Below, piece after piece: positions 55,485-64,000 of a stretch of DNA of 64,000 nt (within the stretch, counting starts at the first letter, position 1; each line of letters begins with the position of its first letter). Origin of the DNA: Copromyces sp. CBS 386.78 (lineage: Eukaryota; Ascomycota; Sordariomycetes; Sordariales; Sordariaceae); assembly GCA_030685235.1 (NCBI GenBank), contig MU839101.1, positions 434,001 to 498,000 on the forward strand, in the 5' to 3' direction. The position numbers were made by a program, and so were the translations under genes. A model generated the notes under the pieces. It was given only the letters and a program-made list of their open reading frames with translations. It made no database searches and had not been told where the DNA came from.

Positions 55485-56679
55485 ATGGCGACTGCAAGCC
55501 CCGTGTCGTTCCTCGACAGCCTTCCCCGGCCCACCCTCGACCGCCCGTTCGGCATCCACCTATGGCCCATCTTTAGCAAGGCCTTTGAGGCCGTCGCCGG
55601 CTACCCTGCCGAGGACTTCAGATTCGTTCCCGGCGAGACGCCCATGTCCACTTTGAAGGAGACCAGCATCTTCATCATTATCTACTACACCATCATCTTC
55701 GGCGGTCGCGAGCTCATGCGCAACCGCGAACCCTTCAAGCTGCGCACGCTCTTCCTGATCCACAACTTCTACTTGACCGCCATCAGCGCTATCCTCCTGG
55801 CTCTCTTCATTGAGCAGCTTCTCCCCATTGTTGTTCGCCGCGGCATCTTCCACGCCATCTGCCATATCGACGGCGGCTGGACTCAGCCCCTGGTTGTCCT
55901 CTACTACGTACGTTGCGGCTCGCTCACCGCCTGATGCGCTTTTGGGATCGACAGACTAACATTTTCCAGTTGAACTACCTTACCAAGTACCTCGAGCTTC
56001 TCGATACCTGCTTCTTGTTCCTCAAGAAAAAGCCCCTCAGTACGTTACCGTCCAAGATGAGATTGTCAGGTCGTACAACGATTCCTAACATTTTGCAGCT
56101 TTCCTCCACTGCTACCACCATGGCGCCACTGCTCTTCTCTGCTACACCCAGCTGATTGGCTCTACCTCCGTCTCCTGGGTTCCCATCACCCTTAACCTGA
56201 CTGTCCACGTCGTCATGTACTGGTACTACTTCCAGAGCGCGCGTGGCATCCGTATCTGGTGGAAGGAGTGGATCACCCGTCTCCAAATCATCCAGTTCAT
56301 CATTGATCTTGGTAAGCCCTGTCCTCGTTCACAATGGCCTCGTTACCCACGCTAACTCTTTGCGCGCACAGGCTTCGTGTACTTCGCCTCTTACACTTAT
56401 TTCACCTCGACCTACTTCCCCTGGATGCCCAATGCTGGCAGCTGCGCTGGCGAGGAGTTTGCCGCCTTCTCCGGCATCGGTATTCTCAGCTCTTACCTCG
56501 TCCTCTTCATCTCCTTCTACTTCGCCACCTACAAGAAGGATTCCAAGCGCCCCACTGCTCGCAAGTCTCTTCGCAGAATGTCCCAGGCCCCGTTGCCCGA
56601 CCCTAAGGATATCGTCAGCGCCAAGGCCTCTGGCGCCCGCCCCAGCAGCGCCGCTACTGCCCGTTCTCGCAAGGCCTAA
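55485..56679 (+). CDS. Very-long-chain fatty-acid elongase (ELO family)
   Basis: join(55485..55907, 55970..56039, 56099..56311, 56372..56679), 337 aa; introns of 62, 59 and 60 nt. The catalytic histidine box [10 protein letters not shown] (His168, His171, His172) is made by joining exons 2 and 3. Other family blocks are [18 protein letters not shown] before it and [19 protein letters not shown] with [15 protein letters not shown] after it. About seven membrane segments place it in the ER, where ELO enzymes condense malonyl-CoA with acyl-CoA as the first step of chain elongation feeding sphingolipids. The C-terminus is basic and Ser/Ala-rich (ARKSLRRMS). Its layout is like yeast Elo2/Elo3 (Fen1/Sur4); chain-length preference cannot be read. 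Confidence 0.93.
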
Positions 56680-58329
56680 ATCGTTGGCTAGAATACGCAA
56701 TTAGAGATCCCTGATGGATCGATTTTACCAGAACGCTGCAAAACGCATTCCTGGCTCCAGATTCGTCCACCGGCAGCCATTGCTGGCTAAGGTCTTACCG
56801 CTCGTGGCGAATTTATGACGACGAGGATGCCGTGCCCATGGAGGTACATGGCCCCGGATCACTTACCGGACGACGCCTTCGGTACGATACACCTCGACTA
56901 AAGATATTGTAATGATGGCATCTCGATTCATTCACGGGAGTTATGAATGGGGGAAACAAAAACAAGAGACGACATGGCTCGGGCAACTAATGACGACGTA
57001 TACTTGAGGCAACAGGCTGCCAATCGATGACAAACAAACATGCCGGTTTCGTGGCTGGCGCGGGCTAGAGGAATGCGTCTTTCTCATGACACTAATGGGC
57101 GGACAAAAAGATCATGTATGACTGGGTTTCTTTTTGGTTGGTAACCCTTCTTCCCCCACCTCTTTAGACGAGAGCAGCTTGGGTGGGGGCTACTGGATAT
57201 TCTAAAACCGGTTTGCCAACTGGGCAATTTAGGGTTGCTCTTGGGGCTTTGGGGGCTGGCAATGATGGATGGGCTTTGGAGAGTCCGACTCGACAAACGT
57301 ATGGGTCGTCCGACTTCTTCCCTTACTTCTACTCTTTTCTTCCGCTGTCTTATACTTTTCTTCATCTTGTAATCCCTTTCCCCATGTATTATGCACGCGC
57401 GGACGGAGGAAGCAAGCTCATGGACGAGCCGGACAAACAAGCCCAGAAAGAGACATGCTAAGCATACGGACCTTAAACCTACATAGAGAAAACATAATGT
57501 TATTGTTATTGTACAACAAGATTGCTTGCGTCTACGGTTCAGCATCGATTGCGACAAACTGTCATTTGTTGATTTTGCGGATCGTTGTTTCATGTGGATG
57601 GGGACCTGAACGGACTGCTCCTTTTTCAGGCCAGCGAATATCATCCCATCCGAACCATCGTTTTGACCTCGTTGCGCTACGCAGCCGTAATATGAGAAGC
57701 CTGGAAGATCAATAGCATTTTATCCGATATAAAACGAAATACTACCTCAAGCGCGGTTTCTATGGCGTCACAAATTTGCTTTGCAAAAGCACTCGGTCGG
57801 CTTGTCGTCGGTCACCCGGCTACTGCCGGCCCAAGAGACGGGAGGTGGGGCCGTGCACCGGGGCCGGAGCGGGACGGCACGCGAACCGAATTGTGACGGG
57901 ATAAGTGGGTCCTTTGACAGACGGGAGTTAAGCCGATCATGAGGTGGGCCGCCGTCCGACGAGCTGACCTCCGGGATTTCGTTATTCATACAACAACACT
58001 ACGCTAGCTGCCATGAATTCTTGAGTTGGAGTTTTCATATATATGATTGCTTGATGGCATCTGGAGTTTTGGCGTTCTATCGAGTGGTTCTCATTCAGTA
58101 ACTGGTCCCATTTCCCAGTCATATATGAAAACAAGAGGAATGGTATGAATCTTGTTTAGCAAAAATGTATACAGGCCATGCTGGGTAGGGCAACTGTGGT
58201 CAAGCCGCTCAGATGGAATTGTTGATCTGTTCCTATCGCTGGAAGTTTTTAGGTAAAAAGACTTGCTTTCAAGCCCTTATGTGGTTACCTATGTGGAGAA
58301 GATCATTTTCCGCATAAGGACTCCTTGAA
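56680..58329. other. Intergenic, 1.65 kb
   Basis: Elongase 3' flank followed by open frames of up to 186 codons on the minus strand (57084-57644) with no recognisable family or domain. Not called. Confidence 0.4.
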
Positions 58330-58629
58330 ATGAAGCCCATTCTCATGGAGAGATGGTCAGAGACCTTTCGATCTGCAAAATCTGCTGTTAAGAATCAGCA
58401 TGTGTACCTGGGGATGTACCAATATCACGTAGATGGAAAATCTTGGGTTGAAAAGCCGATAAATGGCACTGGCGAGCCACGCACCATGCAGGAGAAATTC
58501 ACCAGAGATGATTCCAGATATGTTACGTGGCATCCAGAACAAAACTACCTGAATCGTGTTTCCGGGGCCATCTTTAGACACCTCCGCGCGCCAAACTGGC
58601 CGACTCCTCACGGAACGTTCGACTTTTAG
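58330..58629 (+). CDS. Possible small protein, 99 aa, unrecognised
   Basis: An ATG-started frame of 99 codons with ordinary composition (no low complexity) whose last 4 bases overlap the end of the convergent 281-aa gene. It has no membrane segment and no motif I know. It may be chance, since no intron or domain supports it. Confidence 0.25.
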   Translation: MKPILMERWSETFRSAKSAVKNQHVYLGMYQYHVDGKSWVEKPINGTGEPRTMQEKFTRDDSRYVTWHPEQNYLNRVSGAIFRHLRAPNWPTPHGTFDF

Positions 58630-59471
58630 ACCTTAACGAAACGTCCTTCTCCAGCATCCCACCGCATCGCAGCGGGACCAGAGGGCTGCCGCACCTCAAC
58701 ATTGGCAATATTCGCCTTCGCTGGATCAAGCCCGCACAGGGCCAAAATGACCTTGACCGAGGGTGGCTCATTGTTGACATCGCCCACCCAACCAATTCTA
58801 CCCTTCTCGCCCACGGGACCATATGCCACCGCAGCCTGTCGCCCAGCCGTTTCGGGATCCCAACCCTTAATACCTTGGGCAAGCAATGTAGCAATGCCCA
58901 TGCCATCGCCCACCTCGCTGAGGTCGGGAACATACCACCTGTGCTCGATCTTCACGCCCGATAGGCACAGCGACTTGACGTTGTAGGCAGCCTTTAGGCC
59001 GTTTTTGTCGCTGAGGTTGAAGTGCTTGGCGTCGCGAATCCCGTCGGCCGTTGGGTTCAGCACAACGATGTCGCGCCGGTAGTTGCCGCACTTCCAGTCG
59101 GACAGGCCCGAGACGCGAAAGAAGTCATCCAAGTCATCGGGGAGGCCAAATGACGCAACTTGGCCGGTGAGCACGGCGGTGGCGCCGGTGCGGCGCATAT
59201 ACGCCAGGCATTGTTCCCAGAGAGCAAGGTTCTCAGGAAGGGTGAGCGCGGCGTCGGTTAGGACGAGGGCGGAGTACGGCTCAGCATCCTCCTTGATAAG
59301 GAGACGAGTGAGCGTGGCAGCCTTCTTGACCCGCTGGACAAGGGCCAGATCAAGCATGGGAGTTAGGAATACGTTGATGAGGTCGTCGAAGGACTCCAGA
59401 TATTCGAGAGAGATAACGAGGATGCGGGGCTTTGGCGCCTCTTCGGCGTCCAGGTCGATGATACCGGCCAT
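58626..59471 (-). CDS. Conserved-looking 281-aa protein, family not recognised
   Basis: Single exon, start ATG 59469-59471 (context GCCATGGCC). The protein alternates beta-like and helical stretches: PRILVISLEYLESFDDLINV, SALVLTDAALTLPENLALW and TGATAVLTGQVASFGLPDDL. This reads like a Rossmann-like or class I glutamine-amidotransferase-like fold, but no Cys nucleophile in a GxCxG elbow is seen. GRIGWVGDVNNEPPSVKVIL lies in the C-terminal third and recalls the ThuA-like ending, so a degenerate amidotransferase-like protein is possible. No signal peptide or membrane segment is seen. The length and even composition argue for a real gene. Confidence 0.7.
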   Translation of the reverse strand: MAGIIDLDAEEAPKPRILVISLEYLESFDDLINVFLTPMLDLALVQRVKKAATLTRLLIKEDAEPYSALVLTDAALTLPENLALWEQCLAYMRRTGATAVLTGQVASFGLPDDLDDFFRVSGLSDWKCGNYRRDIVVLNPTADGIRDAKHFNLSDKNGLKAAYNVKSLCLSGVKIEHRWYVPDLSEVGDGMGIATLLAQGIKGWDPETAGRQAAVAYGPVGEKGRIGWVGDVNNEPPSVKVILALCGLDPAKANIANVEVRQPSGPAAMRWDAGEGRFVKV

Positions 59472-61220
59472 GGCTGTAACTAAAGTTTCTGGAGAAAGTC
59501 CTAAAATTCAAGAGAAAGATCGAGAGAGAGCGCCGTGGTCGCGCTTTGGAAACTCGATCCTCTGCAAGTCGCTAAAATCTTTGGGCGGCGTGTGAAACGC
59601 TTTAGGACCGAGTGACTAGAGTCTACATGGGGGCCAACATGTTGATATGAGAGTTAGCTTCTGAAGGCAACAGTCGTTTTTCGCAAAAGGTGGGGAGTTT
59701 GTTAAAGGTCAGGAAGAGAGGGGCCCGCCGAGAGACTCACCTGTCAAACGGAAAGTGTTTGGAGGGTAGAATGGAGTTCGTGACGTTATGAAGGTATTTT
59801 GCGGCGGAAGTTGGTTGATGCATCTACGGGCCACCAAGGTTATGCCTGCATTGGGCTGCATTGGCCTGAGCTCCTGCATCTGCTCACGTTGAAGCGTTTC
59901 GAAAGCATGGAGTTTTTCTTTCTTTCTTTCGAATGATGCTTTTTGCCTTGCTGGGAAATCAGGCTTATCATACATTTAACAAATGGCCAGTATCAACAAG
60001 TTGGTGTTTGCTCTTTGAGAAATCACCGCCGGGTACTTTCCGTAGGGAAGAGAGGGCTTTGAAATCCCTGGTGGCTGCATAAAATGCACAAGCGCGCTGT
60101 GGGGTCCGGTTACACAACGTTGTTCAGATAGCCAAGAGTGCTTGAAAGTTGAAACACAGCAGCTGTCAATCCCAATGTGTTAATAAGACATTCAAACTGC
60201 CTTCCCAATCAACTTGTCCGCATCCAAGTCTCCATCGCTGAGTTTTATTGAATCTTTTCGAGAGCAAGACCGAACAACTAACAGCAACAGCCTTCTCCGT
60301 TCTTGTTAACTGATTATCATGATCTTTTACGGCTCTTTGCGCGTTGGAGAAAGCCTCACTCAAAAGAACCACGCTAACGAATCACACTCAACAATTGGAT
60401 TCGTGTACAGGATCCGGGTCCAAAAGGATTCAGGAACCGCAGAAACCGCCAAAAACGCGTTCATCTGAAGTTGCATCGGCCCCCACATTTGACTGCATTC
60501 CCATATCTCCCCCAATCGATATGTCTCAGTAACTTCCGCAGACCGAAGAGACAACTTTGGCGAATCCAACCATATCAGGTAGGTGAAGTCCATCACTGAG
60601 TGTCTTATTTTGTTTCGAACCTCCACTCATCCACTGTCTCCGTCTCCGTTTTCCGAATTCCCTCTTCCTCCTCTGACCTCTCGGGCTCCTCTCGTGAGTG
60701 AGTGAGACTCCAAAATTACACCTAGCCCACCCCTAGCACACCCTACTTCCATGGGTAATGGGTAGGAACCCATGGGTTACCATGGTCTCCATTGCCCCAT
60801 CCCTTGAAAATAGATATCGATGGTATTATCGTCGTCCGATTCCAGGCAAATACCCATGCGGTTTACGATCTCTCCAATCTCATTTTAAAATCGCACTGTC
60901 CCCAGATTTTTGCAAGTCGCAACCAAGAAAAACGGAGACGGGGGACCTCGAGGGCTGGTGGAGTTGTCCAGGTTATCCGGAACATGTCGGATGTGAGAGT
61001 TGCGTTATCAAGGCCGAAACGACTCGATGAAACAAAGTTTGTTTCCTGAATCGCGTCTGAGATAACGGAGTGAGTACTGTCAGATTAGAGGGTGGATATC
61101 TGGGTTTCTGGCCATACTCAATTTGGGTTAGCCGCCCAGCCCCCTAGATTACTGGTTTCTGGGACCCTCTGGGATATTCCAGCACCCCCTAGACCTTCTG
61201 GGCGAATCAGTTACATACAT
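59472..61220. other. Intergenic, 1.75 kb, up to the AT-rich block
   Basis: A minus frame at 59709-59975 (88 codons) and others have no recognisable features. A short CCATGGGTA/ACCCATGGG palindromic cluster lies at about 60748-60784. GC content drops sharply near 61220. Confidence 0.4.
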
Positions 61221-62430
61221 ATTCTTCGATTAATCAATTAATTCTGCACAGTTATATTTGATAATTAATAGTCTAATTTGCGTATTTACGATAGAAGCGC
61301 TATAATAATCGATATAAGTAATATCCTTACGAAACTAATAACGTTAGTTATATTTTTATTAAAAGAATCTACTAATAAAGCCATTGCGGTCGTCCTTAAA
61401 ACCTAAAGCGATTAGCCCAATTGGTACGAAGCCTTTAAGCGATTAATTAAAAGTAATTAAGATTTCGGCAATTGGTTATTCAAAAATAGGCTTATGATTT
61501 AAAGGGTCTTACCTCCTAAGCCGGAAGATTTCTTCTTTATAAAGTCCGCGAAAGATTGTATATTGGCGGTAAAGAAAGAATTTATTAGATATAATAGAGG
61601 AATCCCGGTTAAGAAGGTTGTAGCGATTACGATAATTACAATAATTATTATTATAGTTTAGACCTAGATTTAGACCTAAATTAATAAAGATGGTTCGGAG
61701 ATTATTATTGCCGCCTAGCTTTAGTAAGAAGTTAGGTAAGATTTTAACGAAGAAGATTTTGAAGAGGAGGATAAATACTATACCGAATAAGATATTAGGG
61801 AGGATATAGTAATTAACCCTGCTACGGATTTTATTATAGGAGGAAAGGCTATTTACAATTAGGCTAATAATATATATAATACCCGCTATAAGTATTAGAA
61901 GGACTTTGATAACGTTAATATGAGAGTCTATAATTGGATAAGTATTTACATCGCTAGTTACTTCGCCGATATTACTTTTAAGTAGGATAAATCTACTTGT
62001 AAATAGTTGAAATAGATTAAGTATTAAATTAATTACCAGCCTATCGATTAGATCGCTATTACCCGGCGAGAATATTAGGCCTTTATTAAGGAAATTACTA
62101 AGAAATTACTTAAGGATTTCGAGAAGTAGATTTTAAATAGGAAATCTTTATTACTTACAGTAAGAGATTAGGCATTAGCGAAGCTACTTCCCCTACTTTA
62201 TAGTTTATTAATTTTATTAATATAACTTGCGAATATAAATTTATTTAAATAAATAATATTTGGAAGTTTGATTGCGATTTAAAAGATTCGTATTTGAACT
62301 ATAAGGATATATCTACTAATTTTAGAAGGGTCGGTATATTAGAATATATTATACTACTAGCCGGTAAGAAAATTATAATTCGTAGTACTTAGGGTATTAA
62401 TTAAGAGAAACTCTATTCGCACTGCCATCT
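61221..62430 (+). pseudogene. RIP-degraded retroelement gag-like remnant
   Basis: AT-rich, TpA-rich sequence with stops in all frames. On the plus strand from about 61410 one frame shows coding-like stretches interrupted mainly by TAG: NWYEAFKRLIKSN, DFGNWLFKNRLMI, RVLPPKPEDFFFIKSAKD and, near 61900-62100, KDFDNVNMRVYNWISIYIA and AFIKEITKKLLKDFEK. This resembles the gag region of fungal LTR retrotransposons, where Trp codons would have become stops. The family and the ends are uncertain, and no LTR was identified. Confidence 0.4.
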
Positions 62431-62879
62431 TTCTCTTTATACACCGCCGCCCCACCCCTCCCGCATTTCTAGCTAATCAAATCGCCCGCATCCATTCTAA
62501 GTCTCCACGCTCCTATTCTTAGCGTCAGCAAACCGTACCGCGCCCGCCAAACCCCCAGATTACAGCCCATTATATATTTAAACCCCTACACATACTAGAT
62601 TTCGTAACTAATAATCTATTATTACACTTAGCAATTTATATCGTCGTATCGCATTATCGCTTCCTCTATTACTATTACTATTACTACCCTCCCATAATCA
62701 ATTAAACTACTATCGCGCATCACGAGATACCGCCCAAGTAAACAAAGCGCTGGCATCTATCAACGGTATAGAAATAATACATCAACTTTCTATACGTTTT
62801 ACAGCTAACCGTAATACAAATAGCCAATACAGCAACCCAACCGACGGGCACACACGACCGTAGCATACACCCCAGTTAA
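62431..62879. other. Less-mutated segment between two RIPped remnants
   Basis: A C-rich stretch on the plus strand (about 62430-62580) returns to AT-rich sequence. It could be an end of the MULE or of the retroelement. No repeat partner was found inside the window. Confidence 0.3.
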
Positions 62880-64000
62880 GTACACTCCAATCAAATAATC
62901 GACCTCAATTTTATCGACCCTAATCTAAAACCCTCAACAAACAATACCCCTAGCGAGCTCCCCAACGAGTCCCATACCCCCAGCGAACTCCCCAACGAAC
63001 TTCCCAACAAGCCTACCTCAACACAACCTATAAAAGTCGATAATAACTAGCCCAATGATTAAGAAGACAAATCTCACCAACCTACCTACTACTATAAGCA
63101 CAGCGACCATACTATTTTTAACACCCAATATAAGAAGTTCGATCATTTGGTTACAGCTATTCAAAACTAGGTAAGAGAGCTTAATTACAACGCTATAAAA
63201 GGTCGCTACAGTAACAAAATTAACAAATTTAATTATACTCGACTCTACATTACATACGTAAATAGTCACAATCGCAAATTAATAGCCTACTCTCGTTCTA
63301 TATTAATAGCCAAACAAGGATACTCTTAGCAAGGGTATATTAAAGCATTAAAATATAATAATAAGAAGTAGACTTTTAAACTACGAAAAAGCTATAAAGA
63401 ACATACCCATCCTCCTACCAAACAAATACAAATTTATAAGGCGTTCAAAACTAAATATAGGGCTCTAATAGCCACTTATATTAATTACCTTAGTATATGC
63501 AATTGTAAAATTACTATCGAATTAAAAAAGAGGTTCCTAAACCTATATTTCACAATACGGCAATTAGAAAATTTATATTATAAATTCAAAAAGGAGGCCA
63601 TAACGAAATACACTCCCTTTCAAACAATTATAAAATTCCTTATAGAGAAAAGGATCTACTTTAAAGTTAATTAAGTAAATATAATTAAAACGAAACTAAC
63701 CGCTATATTTTAGAATAATCCTTAGGGAAAGGAATACTAGCAGTATTAATTATATGTATAAATATACAATAATATATATAAAACTAATAATAAAAGGCTC
63801 GCCTTCTTCCAAATTATCGGTATAATTAATATTAACCATACGTTTAATTACGCTTTTAGATTAATTAATAACGAACAGTAAAAGGAATTTAACTAGCTAA
63901 TAGACTAAATTAATATTCGTCGTTAAATTATTAACGCTATTAAACTATATATAACTATTACAAATTATAATACAGTAATAAAGGTAGCTATTAAGCGAAT
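62880..64000 (+). pseudogene. RIP-degraded Mutator-like (MULE) transposase, partial at the right edge
   Basis: One plus frame, broken by many TAG/TAA stops, keeps the order seen in fungal MULE transposases. A FAR1-like DNA-binding region comes first, with TFKLRKSYKEHTHPP (the HNHP-like end) at about 63375-63420. A helical linker follows. The start of the MULE catalytic domain, YKTNNKRLAFFQIIGIINI then FNYAFRLINN, lies at about 63780-63870. The sequence runs off the window, so the second half and right terminus are not visible. The assignment rests on these motifs only. The protein cannot be made from this copy. Confidence 0.65.

Noticed and set aside
54868..55656. 262-codon plus-strand open frame upstream of the elongase
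   Set aside because: It runs through the elongase start codon in a different phase and is Ser/Pro/Arg-rich as expected from reading a CT-rich leader out of frame.

Overview
This window is nuclear DNA of a filamentous ascomycete (Pezizomycotina, most likely Sordariomycetes). The signs are many 55-90 nt spliceosomal introns with GTAAGT-like donors and CTAAC/CTGAC-like branch sites, typical fungal gene content (Mid1, fungal glycogenin, Zn2Cys6 and RFX regulators, a chromodomain/HDA2-3 protein), and AT-rich, TpA-rich transposon remnants full of stop codons, as left by repeat-induced point mutation (RIP). The species cannot be named from sequence alone. All splice models were made by eye and checked only for frame continuity and family similarity.

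Layout. 1-5.3 kb: 3' part of a CLPTM1 gene, a 453-aa protein with Cys/His pairs and a possible CaaX end, and SEC22 on the minus strand. 5.9-9.1 kb: one complete RIP-degraded pogo/Fot1-type DNA transposon with 120-bp inverted ends and a TA target duplication. 9.7-20.1 kb: a Zn2Cys6 + ASXH chromatin-type protein with a charged pentapeptide repeat, an intron-containing tRNA-Asp, ELP5, SNRNP27, a lysine-rich SMAP protein, RAMP4/YSY6 (minus) and a small mitochondrial-type membrane protein. 20.7-25.7 kb: MID1 and YOP1 (both minus) and tRNA-Val. 27.3-34.8 kb: an RFX regulator, a monoglyceride-lipase-like hydrolase and a manganese-type cation diffusion facilitator. 34.8-39.1 kb: a gene-poor stretch with a 396-bp LTR-type mini-element whose 3' repeat was hit by two MITEs, one of which carries a third. 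39.1-50.7 kb: glycogenin, acid sphingomyelinase (minus) and a 1498-aa chromodomain/HDA2-3 protein. 51.7-59.5 kb: COX5A/Cox6 (minus), a fatty-acid elongase, and a 281-aa conserved-looking orphan (minus). 61.2-64 kb: RIP-degraded retroelement-like and MULE sequence running off the window.

The genes are ordinary, separately transcribed eukaryotic genes, not a cluster. Loose themes are ER/secretory membrane biology (CLPTM1, SEC22, RAMP4, YOP1, elongase, sphingomyelinase), cation handling (MID1, CDF), and chromatin (ASXH protein, chromodomain/HDA2-3 protein). The most unusual items are the nested TRIM/MITE stack, the Zn2Cys6-ASXH architecture with its pentad repeat, and the intact-ended RIPped pogo element.
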